Shown here: in pieces, positions 16,770 to 25,225 of the stretch | Numbering within the stretch: position 1 is the stretch's first letter | How the letters are laid out: every line of letters begins with the position of its first letter | From: Bog-756 sp035949055 | GTDB lineage: Bacteria > Actinomycetota > Acidimicrobiia > Acidimicrobiales > RAAP-2 | Assembly (NCBI GenBank): GCA_035949055.1 | Contig: DASZIO010000009.1 | Span: 1-47,237 of the forward strand | Reading direction: 5' to 3' | DNA: 47,237 bases | Position numbers and translations under genes: made by a program | The notes under the pieces: generated by a model | The model's database searches: none | The model's input: only the letters and a program-made list of their open reading frames with translations | Told to the model about the DNA's origin: nothing

Positions 16770-16862
16770 TCGGCCTCGCTGCCTGGCCTTTCGTGTCCGA
16801 CGAGCGCCGCCCGGCCCCGGCGCGCCGCTCCCTGGCGGGGCCGTCCCTGTGTTCATCGACCG

Positions 16863-16889
16863 TTCACAGTGGGGTAATCGAGGGGAAAC
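16863..16889 (+). promoter_or_regulatory. candidate GlnR box upstream of GSII
   Basis: TTCAC-N6-GTAAT-N6-GAAAC with exact 11-bp phasing. The last pair, GTAAT and GAAAC 6 nt apart, matches the remembered GlnR half-site pattern gTnAc-N6-GaAAc at all but one informative base. The site lies about 135 bp before the GSII start, and a GlnR-like gene is three genes downstream. Confidence 0.45.
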
Positions 16890-17023
16890 GGCTCCTTGCC
16901 ATACTGGGCGCCCCGGTGTTGACGACCAGTGCCGGCGTGCCAGGTGGAAGACTCCCTGGATCACCGGCCCGGCGCCGAAGCCGGGCGTGGAGCAGCAACC
17001 ACCACGAGCAACGAGGAGTGTAC

Positions 17024-18034
17024 GTGCCTTACCAAGCTGAATACATCTGGATCGACGGGACCGAGCCTTCGCCGCTGCTCCGCAGCAAGACCAAGATCGT
17101 GGCCGACGGTGAGGAGCCCGGTATCTGGGGCTTCGACGGCTCGAGCACCAACCAGGCCCTCGGGCACGACTCCGACTGCGTGCTCCGCCCGGTCTTCAGC
17201 TGCCCCGACCCGCTGCGTGGGCCAGACGACAGGCTGGTCATGTGCGAGGTCGAGCTCACCGACTTCACGCCCCACCCGACCAACACCCGCGCCCGTCTCC
17301 GCCAATTGGTCGAGCAGTACGCCGACCAGGAGCCCATGTTCGGGATCGAGCAGGAGTACACCTTCTTCAAGGACGGCCGGCCGCTCGGATGGCCCGCGTC
17401 GGGCTACCCCGCCCCCCAGGGCCCTTACTACTGCGGCGTCGGTGGCGACAAGATGCCCGGCCGCGAGATCGTGGAGCTCCACACGGCGGCCTGCATCGAC
17501 GCCGGGTTGGCCATCGAGGGCACCAACGCCGAGGTGATGATGGGCCAGTGGGAGTTCCAAGTCGGCGTGCTCTCCCCACTGGCGATCTCCGACCATCTGT
17601 GGGTGGCCCGCTGGTTGCTGTTCCGCATCGCCGAGGACTTCGACGTCTTCGCCACCCTCGAGCCGAAGCCCATCCTCGGCGATTGGAACGGGGCCGGCGC
17701 CCACACCAACTTCTCCACCAAGGCCATGCGCGAGGAGGGCGGCTGGGACGCCATCATCGCCGGCTGCGAAGCCATCGGGAAGCGGGTCGACGAGCACATC
17801 GCGGTGTACGGGGTGGGCATCGAGAGCCGGCTGACCGGGGCCCACGAGACCGCCCACTACACCAAGTTCACCTACGGCACATCGGACCGGGGCGCCTCCA
17901 TCCGCATCCCCTGGGGCGTGGCCAAGGCCAAGAAGGGCTGGCTGGAGGACCGGCGGCCCAACGCCAACATGGACCCGTACCAGGTGACTGCCGTACTGAT
18001 CGAGACGGTGTGCGGCGACGCGGCGGCTAGCTGA
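17024..18034 (+). CDS. glnII: glutamine synthetase type II
   Basis: A 336-residue GSII, the short eukaryote-like form that makes glutamine from glutamate and ammonia with ATP. Family signatures are IWIDGTEPSPLLRSKTKI at the start, WGFDGSSTNQALGHDSD, MFGIEQEYTFF, the ammonia/ATP region VMMGQWEFQVG, and GDWNGAGAHTNFST. It starts at GTG with GAGGAG 5 nt upstream. The frame is open further upstream, but that part has no GSII similarity. Next come GSI and the GlnR-like regulator, which suggests nitrogen control. GSII enzymes are not adenylylated. Confidence 0.95.
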   Translation: MPYQAEYIWIDGTEPSPLLRSKTKIVADGEEPGIWGFDGSSTNQALGHDSDCVLRPVFSCPDPLRGPDDRLVMCEVELTDFTPHPTNTRARLRQLVEQYADQEPMFGIEQEYTFFKDGRPLGWPASGYPAPQGPYYCGVGGDKMPGREIVELHTAACIDAGLAIEGTNAEVMMGQWEFQVGVLSPLAISDHLWVARWLLFRIAEDFDVFATLEPKPILGDWNGAGAHTNFSTKAMREEGGWDAIIAGCEAIGKRVDEHIAVYGVGIESRLTGAHETAHYTKFTYGTSDRGASIRIPWGVAKAKKGWLEDRRPNANMDPYQVTAVLIETVCGDAAAS

Positions 18035-18232
18035 CCGGGTCGCCCCCGCCGGGGCCGCGGGCACGGGGCTGGGGCCCGGCCCGAGGAGGGGCGCGCCGTC
18101 GACCAGGACCATCCGCTTGAACCTCTGGCCGGCCGCCGGTCGACCCTTTCCCTGCCGGCCTGCGACAATGACCGCATCCAACCACAAGATCCGCCCCACC
18201 CGGCCGTCACGATTCCCGAGGTTCCCGACCCG

Positions 18233-19609
18233 ATGAGGAGCCAGGAGGAGTACGTCCTCCGGACCGTCGAGGAGCGCGGCATCCGGTTCGTCCAGTTGTG
18301 GTTCACTGACGTCCTCGGCACACCGAAGACCTTCAGCATCACGCCGGCCGAACTGGAGAACGCCCTCGACGAGGGGATGACATTCGACGGCTCGGCCATC
18401 GACGGCTTCAGCCGCGTCCAGGAGAGCGACGTGCTGGCTCGCCCGGACGCCAACACCTTCCAGTTGCTCCCCTGGCACGGCCACGGGCAGGCAGGCCTGC
18501 CGGGTGGGGCGCCCGAGGGCCAAGTGGTTGCCCAGGTGGCCCGGGTGTTCTGCGACATCGTCGACCTCGACGGATCGCCCTTCCAGGGGGACCCGCGCCA
18601 TGTGCTCCGTCGCGCCCTCGATCGGGCCCACACGCTCGGGTTCACCTTCTACGCCGCGCCCGAGATCGAATTCTTCTACTTCGCCGACGCCGATCCCTCC
18701 CGCCGGCCGGTCGGGCTCGACAGCGGCTCGTACTTCGAGCTCACCGTGGCCGACCGGGCCAGCGACATCCGGCAACGCACAGTGCTCACCCTCGAGGAGA
18801 TGGGCATCCCGGTGGAGCACGCCCAGCATGAGGACGCCCCGAGCCAGCACGAGATCGACCTGCGCTACACCGACGCGCTGACCATGGCGGACACGGTCAT
18901 GACCGTGCGACTGGTGGTGAAAGAGATGGCCCGCCAGCAGGGGGTGTTCGCCAGCTTCATGCCCAAGCCGCTGGCCGGGGTGCAGGGTTCGGGCATGCAC
19001 ACCCACATGTCGCTGTTCCGCGGCGGCGAAAACGCCTTCGTCGACCGCGAACGGCCCGGCGGGCTGTCGGAGGTGGCCGAGGGCTTCATCGCCGGATTGC
19101 TTCGCCACGCTCCCGAGATCACCGCGCTGACCAACCAATGGGTCAACTCGTACAAGCGCCTGGTCGACGGGTACGAGGCCCCCATCCATGTCTCCTGGGC
19201 CCGCAACAACCGGTCCGCCCTGGTCCGGGTGCCGGTGGTCAAGCCGGGCAAGTTCGAGTCCACCCGGGTCGAGTTCCGCTCCCCCGACAGTGCCTGCAAT
19301 CCCTACCTGGCCTTCGCCGTCGTCCTGGCCGCCGGATTGCAGGGCATCGAGCAGGGGTACGAGCTGCCACCCGAGGCGGACGCCAACCTGTTCACCCTGA
19401 GCGCCGAGGAGCTGGCCAACAAGGGCATCCTGCACCTGCCCGGCAGCCTCAACGAGGCGCTCGGGCTGATGGAGTCCTCGGAGCTGCTGGCCACCACTCT
19501 CGGCGAGCACGTCTTCGAGTGGTTCATCCGCAACAAGCGGGCGGAATGGGCCGAGTACAAGGCCCACGTCACCCAGTTCGAGCTGGACCGGTACCTGCCG
19601 CTGCTCTAA
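18233..19609 (+). CDS. glnA: glutamine synthetase type I, non-adenylylated form
   Basis: A 458-residue GSI. It contains the N-terminal beta-grasp (IRFVQLWFTDVLGTPKTFSI), DGSAIDGFSRVQESDV, the metal-site strand APEIEFFYF, GSGMHTHMSLF, and the C-terminal NRSALVRVPV and ESTRVEFRSPD segments. Where GSI-beta enzymes carry the adenylylation Tyr (NLY...), this protein reads NLFTLSAEEL, so control by adenylylation looks impossible. Length and gaps resemble GSI-alpha / GlnA2 proteins. It starts at ATG about 200 bp after GSII; that gap shows no clear signal. The GlnR-like gene follows 58 bp downstream. Confidence 0.94.
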   Translation: MRSQEEYVLRTVEERGIRFVQLWFTDVLGTPKTFSITPAELENALDEGMTFDGSAIDGFSRVQESDVLARPDANTFQLLPWHGHGQAGLPGGAPEGQVVAQVARVFCDIVDLDGSPFQGDPRHVLRRALDRAHTLGFTFYAAPEIEFFYFADADPSRRPVGLDSGSYFELTVADRASDIRQRTVLTLEEMGIPVEHAQHEDAPSQHEIDLRYTDALTMADTVMTVRLVVKEMARQQGVFASFMPKPLAGVQGSGMHTHMSLFRGGENAFVDRERPGGLSEVAEGFIAGLLRHAPEITALTNQWVNSYKRLVDGYEAPIHVSWARNNRSALVRVPVVKPGKFESTRVEFRSPDSACNPYLAFAVVLAAGLQGIEQGYELPPEADANLFTLSAEELANKGILHLPGSLNEALGLMESSELLATTLGEHVFEWFIRNKRAEWAEYKAHVTQFELDRYLPLL

Positions 19610-19667
19610 TAGGGCGGCCGAGACCCTGAGCAAGCGGGCACAGAGACAGGAAGGGGAGAGACCAGCC

Positions 19668-20348
19668 GTGGAGCCGTTGCTGTGCTTCCCCGCGAGTCCG
19701 CCCGAGGCGGTGATCGCCGTCCTCGGCCGGGCCGGCTACCCCTGGCACGGTGTCGACACACCGGACGCCGCCGACTCGGACGAGCCCGAGGACGGATGGT
19801 CGGGCGCGGTTATCTCCAGCCGCGGGGACCCCGTCGCCGCCTTCCTGCTCTGCCGGCATCTGCGCAAGCGGGAGATTCCCCTGGCCCCGGTGATCGTGGT
19901 GGTCCCACCCGACCAGCTCAAGGAGCTCGAGCTGCGCGAGGACCTGTTCGACGACCTCTGTCTCGAACCGGTGAACCCCGACGAGCTCGCCGCCCGCCTG
20001 TCCCACCTGTTCTGGCGCACGGGGAGGGGCGTGGGCCCCGACCTGCTGGAGCACGGCTCCCTGGTGCTCAACCTGGAGACCTACCAGGCGGCGGTGTCCG
20101 GGCGCGTCCTCGACCTGACCTACATGGAGTACGAGCTGCTCCGCTTCCTGGCGGCCCGGCCCGGCAAGGTGTTCACCCGTGAGACCCTGTTGAGCCGGGT
20201 CTGGGGCTACGAGTACTACGGCGGAGCGCGCACGGTGGACGTCCACGTGCGGCGCTTGCGCGCCAAGCTCGGAGAGGAGCATGCCCACCTCATCCAGACG
20301 GTGCGCTCGGTCGGCTACCGGTTCGGCCTGACCGTCTGGATGCCCTGA
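19668..20348 (+). CDS. glnR: GlnR-like OmpR-family regulator with degenerate receiver
   Basis: A 226-residue regulator. The C-terminal winged helix (about 125-222) is close to GlnR: GRVLDLTYMEYELLRFLA, KVFTRETLLSRVWGYEYYGG, RTVDVHVRRLRAKLG. The N-terminal receiver is weakly conserved. Where streptomycete GlnR has the pocket Asp (VILIDGRRD), this protein reads AVISSRGD, with Ser at position 50. Phosphorylation is therefore not expected. GlnR is known to act as an orphan regulator without Asp phosphorylation. Start GTG follows GGGGAGA. Location right after both glutamine synthetases supports control of nitrogen assimilation. Confidence 0.82.
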   Translation: MEPLLCFPASPPEAVIAVLGRAGYPWHGVDTPDAADSDEPEDGWSGAVISSRGDPVAAFLLCRHLRKREIPLAPVIVVVPPDQLKELELREDLFDDLCLEPVNPDELAARLSHLFWRTGRGVGPDLLEHGSLVLNLETYQAAVSGRVLDLTYMEYELLRFLAARPGKVFTRETLLSRVWGYEYYGGARTVDVHVRRLRAKLGEEHAHLIQTVRSVGYRFGLTVWMP

Positions 20349-20366
20349 CCGCCGGTCGCCCGGCCG

Positions 20367-20735
20367 TCAGTCGTCGCGGTAGGCCCAGAGCTCGACCTCG
20401 ACGGCCGCACCCATGGGTAGGGCGGCCACGCCGACGACCGAGCGGGCCGGCCTATGGCCGTCGAAAAACGACGCGTACGCCTCGTTGACCGCGCCATAGT
20501 CGTCCATGTCGATGACGAAGACGGTGGTCTTGACCACGTCGTCGGTGGTCGCCCCCTGCTCCGCGAGCAAGCCGGCCGCGTTGGCCAGGGCCCGGGTCAG
20601 TTGGCCGACCGTCCCGCCCTCGACCAGTGCGGGCGGCCGGCCGGGTGGGGTCGCGGTCAGGCCCAGCTGGCCCGAGCAGATCAACCAGGGGCCGGCGGCG
20701 ACGATGGGGCTGTAAGGACCGACGGGCGTGGTCAT
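20367..20735 (-). CDS. ridA: RidA family enamine/imine deaminase
   Basis: A 122-residue YjgF/YER057c/UK114 fold. It has the family's GPYSPIV start, ICSGQLGL, the FVIDMDDYGAVNEAYASFF strand-helix and the conserved Arg in RPARSVVGVAALPMGA. These proteins hydrolyse reactive enamines released by PLP enzymes; whether this copy does so is inferred. It is convergent with glnR and lies just downstream of the XDH-like gene on the same strand. Confidence 0.88.
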   Translation of the reverse strand: MTTPVGPYSPIVAAGPWLICSGQLGLTATPPGRPPALVEGGTVGQLTRALANAAGLLAEQGATTDDVVKTTVFVIDMDDYGAVNEAYASFFDGHRPARSVVGVAALPMGAAVEVELWAYRDD

Positions 20736-20775
20736 CGAAAAGCTCCTCTGACGGGACGGGCGCGTGGACCGCCCG

Positions 20776-22353
20776 TCAGCCTACGGGTGGCGCCCCGGGC
20801 GGGGAGACGGGCTGGCCGTGGGCGCCACGGCCCGTCGGCCACCGGGCGACCAGCCCGTCAGCCAGCCAGGTGGCGGCGGCCACGGCCGCGAACACGGCGT
20901 CGGAGCCGTTGACGGGTGGGCCGTCCCCTCCACCGATGCGCACCCTGACGGGTGGCATGTCCCCGGCCCCGAGGATGCCGAACGAGCGCAGCGTGAGGTC
21001 ACGGACGTCCCCGTCGGTGTCGACGGCGACGGCTTCGGAACGGACCCATCCGACCGCCTGATGGGTCGCGCCGATGCAGTAGGAGCGCAACACCACCTCG
21101 TCGAGCGCCGCTCCGGCTTCGACGGTCACGTCGATCGAACCGTCCGGGCGCCAGCATGCCTCCGCCCGACCCCCTCCCGGGGCCCGGACCGCGACTGGGA
21201 CGTCGGTGACCGGATCGTGGGCCCGGGCGAAGGGTGCACAGGTGGCCAGCACTGCCGCCTCCACCCAAACCGCCCCCCTCAGCTCGAAGGAGACCACCGG
21301 TCCCGGGTGCGGCACCGGCTCGAGGGCAACTCGCGGAGCCACCGTGCCCACCGCCGCGACCACGCCGGACCAATCGGTGTCGGCCGTCCCGCCGGGGGGC
21401 ACGGCCACCCGCAACACCCCCGTCCCGTCGGCATCGATGCCGCCGGCCACCGGTGGCCGTTTGGGCCCGCGGCGCACCACGTCCTCGCGCGACCAGAGCA
21501 CCCGCACTGGTCGTCCGTGCTCGTCGGCCAGGCGTCGGGCGTCGCCCGCCACCGGAGAGTGCAGCTTCCCCCCGAAGGCACCCCCGTTGGCGCACGGTGA
21601 CACAGGCTCGCCGCCGGGCACGCACCACGACGCGTCCGGCTCGAGGTAGGCGGGTTCGACATAGGTGGTCTGCAGGCTGAGGTCGAACGATCCGGGCGGG
21701 AGCTCCACCGGGTACACGGGAGGGAGCCCCGTGCTGCGTCCCTGCACCTTTCCGGAGAGGGCGCGTGCCGCGCCAATCGACTCGGACACTGCGTACCCGC
21801 CGTTCCGGTCGGGGATCGCCACGAGAGCGTCGGCCGGGCTGAGGTCGTCGGCAAATCCGGCCCGGCCGAGGACCACCGAGGGCCCGACCCGCTGGGCGAC
21901 GCCCCCTTCCAGCCTGGCCCGCTCGGCGGCGCGGTCGAGGTCCCGGGGAGCCGACGGCCGGTCGGCCGCTCCGAGCGGATGGTCCCCGATGACCTGGCGC
22001 GCCGCCTCGGTGATGGTCTGCCATCCCGTGCACCGGCACAGGTGGGCGAGAAGGGCACGACCGATCCGTTCGTCGGAGGACCCGGGGTCGAGGGCGGACA
22101 ACCGCATCACGATCCCCGGGGTGCAGAACCCGCACTGGCTGCCGCCGGAGGCCACCAGGGCCTGCGCCCATCGGTCCACCACGTCGTCGGGCAACCCGTC
22201 GAGCGTGGTCACCTCCCGTCCCCCGAGGCGGCGCACCGGTGTGACGCACGCCACCCGGGGCGACCCGTCGACCCACACCGTGCAGCACCCACACTGGCCC
22301 TGGGGGCTACACCCGTCCTTGGCCGACCGCACCCCGACCTGCTCGCGCAGCAC
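20776..22353 (-). CDS. compact [2Fe-2S] / xanthine dehydrogenase-like fusion
   Basis: At least 525 residues. The N-terminus holds both iron-sulfur modules of XDH small subunits: plant-type CSPQGQCGCC...AC and the helical CGFC...CRC. It continues into a shortened molybdopterin large-subunit part with a hammerhead-like strand (GRAGFADDL), GGAFGGK and WSREDV. The C-terminal segment matches the end of large subunits, but the catalytic Glu motif GxGE reads GSDA. The middle Mo domain is much shorter than normal, so cofactor binding is doubtful. Frame similarity (LIRLRIDGADVEV) extends upstream to 22419 with no ATG/GTG/TTG before GTG 22353. A CTG start is possible. It follows the A-type carrier gene. 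Confidence 0.6.
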   Translation of the reverse strand: MLREQVGVRSAKDGCSPQGQCGCCTVWVDGSPRVACVTPVRRLGGREVTTLDGLPDDVVDRWAQALVASGGSQCGFCTPGIVMRLSALDPGSSDERIGRALLAHLCRCTGWQTITEAARQVIGDHPLGAADRPSAPRDLDRAAERARLEGGVAQRVGPSVVLGRAGFADDLSPADALVAIPDRNGGYAVSESIGAARALSGKVQGRSTGLPPVYPVELPPGSFDLSLQTTYVEPAYLEPDASWCVPGGEPVSPCANGGAFGGKLHSPVAGDARRLADEHGRPVRVLWSREDVVRRGPKRPPVAGGIDADGTGVLRVAVPPGGTADTDWSGVVAAVGTVAPRVALEPVPHPGPVVSFELRGAVWVEAAVLATCAPFARAHDPVTDVPVAVRAPGGGRAEACWRPDGSIDVTVEAGAALDEVVLRSYCIGATHQAVGWVRSEAVAVDTDGDVRDLTLRSFGILGAGDMPPVRVRIGGGDGPPVNGSDAVFAAVAAATWLADGLVARWPTGRGAHGQPVSPPGAPPVG

Positions 22354-22431
22354 GTCCAGTAGGGAGGACCTCTCGTCGGCGACCTCGACGTCGGCGCCGT
22401 CGATACGGAGCCGGATCAGCGGATCAGCGGC

Positions 22432-22797
22432 TCAGCTGAAGGAGGAGCCGCAGCCACAGGTCCGGGAGGCATTGGGATTGGTCACGTGGAACCCGGCGCC
22501 CTGGAGCCCGTCGCTGTAGTCGAGGGTGGAGCCCTTCAGCAGGTCGGCGCTCGCCGGGTCCACCACCACCTTCACCGTGCCGAACTCACGAACCACGTCG
22601 TCGTCGGCTACGTCGGCGTCGAAGAACATCTCGTAGCTGAACCCCGAGCAGCCTCCAGGCCGGACCGCCACCCGCAGGGCCAGCCCGTCCATGTCCTCCT
22701 CGGCCAGCAGCTCGGCAACCTTGGCCGAGGCCACATCGGTGAGGGTGACCGGGTTCGGCCGCTTTCCGATGCTGACTGACTGCATGGTGGCACTCAT
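22432..22797 (-). CDS. erpA: A-type iron-sulfur cluster carrier (ErpA/IscA family)
   Basis: A 121-residue HesB/IscA-family protein that delivers Fe-S clusters. Three cysteines are in the canonical places: C50 in RPGGCSGFSYEM, and C114 and C116 in the terminal CGCGSSF. The start ATG has GGAGG 5 nt upstream; longer upstream frames are shadow. Its stop is in the same frame as the following XDH-like gene, 12 nt before the first plausible codon of that protein. A divergent mrp gene, also an Fe-S assembly factor, lies 159 bp away, so this looks like a Fe-S biogenesis locus. Confidence 0.92.
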   Translation of the reverse strand: MSATMQSVSIGKRPNPVTLTDVASAKVAELLAEEDMDGLALRVAVRPGGCSGFSYEMFFDADVADDDVVREFGTVKVVVDPASADLLKGSTLDYSDGLQGAGFHVTNPNASRTCGCGSSFS

Positions 22798-22943
22798 GGC
22801 GTCCTCCGGGATGACCAGCTTCGAACAAGACGTTGGCAACGCTCGCGCCCGGAAACCTTCTCCGGCACGGCGCCTGCGGACCAGCGTACCCGCGCCAGAT
22901 GGGCGTCGACGCGTGCATCGGGTGGCCCCTGGAGGCCCCCGAG

Positions 22944-22949
22944 TAGAAT
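22944..22949 (+). promoter_or_regulatory. candidate -10 of mrp (leaderless)
   Basis: TAGAAT, 5 of 6 to TATAAT, ends 7 nt before the mrp GTG. The expected transcription start coincides with the start codon. No clear ribosome site precedes the GTG, which agrees with a leaderless mRNA. Confidence 0.5.
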
Positions 22950-22956
22950 TGCCGTC

Positions 22957-24183
22957 GTGACCAGGTCTGACCCCTCCGATCCCACTCGGGACGACCCGCC
23001 GAGCGAGGACTCGGTCCGCGCCGCGCTGGCCGGCGTCGTCGACCCCGAGCTCGGAGCGGACATCGTCGAGCTCGGCATGGTCAACGGGATTCGCATCGAC
23101 GACCAGGGGGTGGTCGATGTCGAGGTGGCCCTCACGGTGGCCGGGTGCCCGCTCCGAACCCAGATCCAGTCGGACGTCGAGTCCCACGTCGGCGGGCTGC
23201 CCGGCGTCCGGTCGGTGACGGTCACCACCGGGGTGATGGACGCCGAACGACGCAAGGCGGTCATGGCCCGGGCCCGCCTGCTGGCCCGGGACCCGGCGCC
23301 GGCCACCGACATCCCCGACCGCACCCGGGTGATCGCGGTCGCATCGGGCAAGGGTGGGGTGGGCAAGAGCTCGGTCACGGTCAACCTGGCCGTGGCCATG
23401 GCCCGGCGGGGCCTGACCGTGGGCGTGCTCGACGCCGACATCTGGGGGTTCTCGGTGCCGCGCCTGCTCGGCATCCAGGGCGAGATCACCGCACGCGACA
23501 AGAAGATGGTCCCGCTCGAGCGCCGGGTGGGTGCAGGGATGCTCCGGGTCCTGTCCATGGGCTTCCTCACCGACGAGGACAACGCCATCATGTGGCGGGG
23601 GCTCATTCTCAACCGCGCCGTCCAGCAGTTCCTGGAGGACGTGCACTGGGGCGATCTCGACTACCTGTTGATCGACATGCCGCCCGGCACCGGTGACATC
23701 CAGATGGGCCTGGCCCGCATGCTGCCGCGCACCGAGGTCATCGTGGTCACCACTCCCCCGGTCGCGGCCCAGAAGGTGGCGGCCCGCACGGCCGACATGG
23801 CTCGCAAGGGCTACCTCCGCGTAGCCGGGGTCATCGAGAACATGAGCGACTTCACCTGCGAGCACGGCACCTCCTACGCCCTGTTCGGTTCGGGGGGCGG
23901 TGCCCGGCTGGCCGCCGAGGTCGGAGTCCCGCTCATCGGGCAGATCCCGCTCCACCCGGCGGTGGCCGCCGGTGGCGATGCCGGGACCCCCGTCGCCCTC
24001 GACGCGGGACAGCCGCTCGCCGAGGTGTTCGACGGCATCGCCGATTCCATCACCACCTCCATCGCGCCGCTGGTGCCGATGGAGGGCTGCAGCGTGCGAC
24101 TCCTCGAGCGGGTCAACGCGGCGGTGGCCGCCGGACCGGCGGACGGCGCCGCCCTGTCGCCGACTGAGTCCGGCACGAGATAG
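22957..24183 (+). CDS. mrp: Mrp/ApbC-type P-loop ATPase, Fe-S carrier
   Basis: A 408-residue protein. Residues about 18-95 form a MIP18/DUF59 domain (VDPELGADIVELGMV...). The ATPase domain follows with the deviant Walker A ASGKGGVGKSSVTVNLA near residue 129, DADIWGFSVPRL, and LIDMPPGTGDIQ. Most Mrp proteins have a CxxC that bridges a cluster in the dimer. Here the site reads FTCEHGT, with only the first Cys, a departure that some actinobacterial members share. A C-terminal extension of about 40 residues contains another Cys (MEGCSV). It starts with GTG and is divergent from erpA. Confidence 0.9.
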   Translation: MTRSDPSDPTRDDPPSEDSVRAALAGVVDPELGADIVELGMVNGIRIDDQGVVDVEVALTVAGCPLRTQIQSDVESHVGGLPGVRSVTVTTGVMDAERRKAVMARARLLARDPAPATDIPDRTRVIAVASGKGGVGKSSVTVNLAVAMARRGLTVGVLDADIWGFSVPRLLGIQGEITARDKKMVPLERRVGAGMLRVLSMGFLTDEDNAIMWRGLILNRAVQQFLEDVHWGDLDYLLIDMPPGTGDIQMGLARMLPRTEVIVVTTPPVAAQKVAARTADMARKGYLRVAGVIENMSDFTCEHGTSYALFGSGGGARLAAEVGVPLIGQIPLHPAVAAGGDAGTPVALDAGQPLAEVFDGIADSITTSIAPLVPMEGCSVRLLERVNAAVAAGPADGAALSPTESGTR

Positions 24184-24212
24184 GCGGACCGGTCCCCAGC
24201 CCGGTCGAGCGG

Positions 24213-25127
24213 TCAGCCCTGGTCGGTCTTCGGGCCCCAGAGCTGTCGGGCAGCTGCCGTCAGTTGCTGGTCGGGTGGGCCGTCGGAGGCGGCCAGGTCG
24301 GCGGCAGCTTCCTCGTACCCGGCGTCGCCCGGCCGGAGCACGAGCACGTGGCCGTCCTCGATGAGGACGATGGGCAGCACGGTGGGCACGTCGGTGACCT
24401 GGCGGGCCCAGGCCATCACTTCGTCGGTGGACCGGAAGGACTCGATGTTCCGCAGGTTGGCGAGGGTGGGGGGCAGAAGATCCACCTCGGCCAGCGCGCT
24501 GGCGGCGAGGGCCTGGCCCGGCCGCACCCAGACGGTGGCGATGGTCTCGCCCTCGTCGTGCTCGGCGACCTGACCGGGCGGGGCCGCGGTGATGAAGAAC
24601 CGGGTGTCGTAGCGCCTCGGGGAGAGTTCGGGCGTGATCCAGTGGCTCACGTAGTGGACGGCGTCGGCCGCCAGCACCAGGTTCTCCTGCTCGCATACCC
24701 GGACCAGCCCGGTCAGCCCCCGGTTGAGGTCACGCCGGTGGACAGCCAGGCGCCGGACCATCTCGGGGTCGCGGGTGTCGAGCGGGGCGTAGCCGTCCGC
24801 ACCGGCGTCGTCCGGTGTTCCGGCCACCATCACCCCCGCCTCCTCGAAGCACTCGCGCAGGGCGGCGACCCAGAAGGCCAGGCCGCCTGACTCGATGCCG
24901 AGCCTGGCACTGGCCTCGGCGTCGGTGCGGCCCCGGCAGAGGGCTGCGGCCGCCGGGGCCCGGTCCTCCGCGTCCACCGAGCCCCCGGGGAAGACGTAGG
25001 CCCCGGCTGAGAACTCGGCGGCCAGGTTCCGGCGGAGCATGCACACCTCGATGCCCGGCTCGCCCCGCTCGTCGCGGGAGTCGCGCACGAGGATGACGGT
25101 GGCGGCATCGCGCGGTGGCACGCTCAT
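24213..25127 (-). CDS. NUDIX hydrolase
   Basis: A 304-residue protein starting MSVPPRDAATVILVRD. The NUDIX motif is split: GGSVDAEDR, about 40 residues of insertion, then ALRECFEEAGVMV, which supplies the REx2EEAG core. That long insertion is typical of the NUDT19-like subfamily (acyl-CoA or similar diphosphates). The frame runs on upstream to 25325 as a shadow; the ATG at 25127 begins the conserved strand. A TATCGT hexamer lies 9 nt before the ATG. Convergent with mrp (29 bp gap). Substrate unknown. Confidence 0.82.
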   Translation of the reverse strand: MSVPPRDAATVILVRDSRDERGEPGIEVCMLRRNLAAEFSAGAYVFPGGSVDAEDRAPAAAALCRGRTDAEASARLGIESGGLAFWVAALRECFEEAGVMVAGTPDDAGADGYAPLDTRDPEMVRRLAVHRRDLNRGLTGLVRVCEQENLVLAADAVHYVSHWITPELSPRRYDTRFFITAAPPGQVAEHDEGETIATVWVRPGQALAASALAEVDLLPPTLANLRNIESFRSTDEVMAWARQVTDVPTVLPIVLIEDGHVLVLRPGDAGYEEAAADLAASDGPPDQQLTAAARQLWGPKTDQG

Positions 25128-25225
25128 ATCCGGTTCACGATAGCGGCGGGCTGCCGGCCGGCTTCCCGCACGGAAGGAGAACGCCACGGACCGGTCACCC
25201 GGGTGACCGACCAAGCGGCGGGTGG

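Noticed and set aside
16919..16924. TTGACG as -35 of a glnII promoter
   Set aside because: No TANNNT hexamer occurs at 16-18 nt downstream.
16961..19633. 890-codon open frame on the minus strand across both glutamine synthetase genes
   Set aside because: It is antisense to two clearly conserved genes and has no family features; long antisense frames are expected at this GC content.
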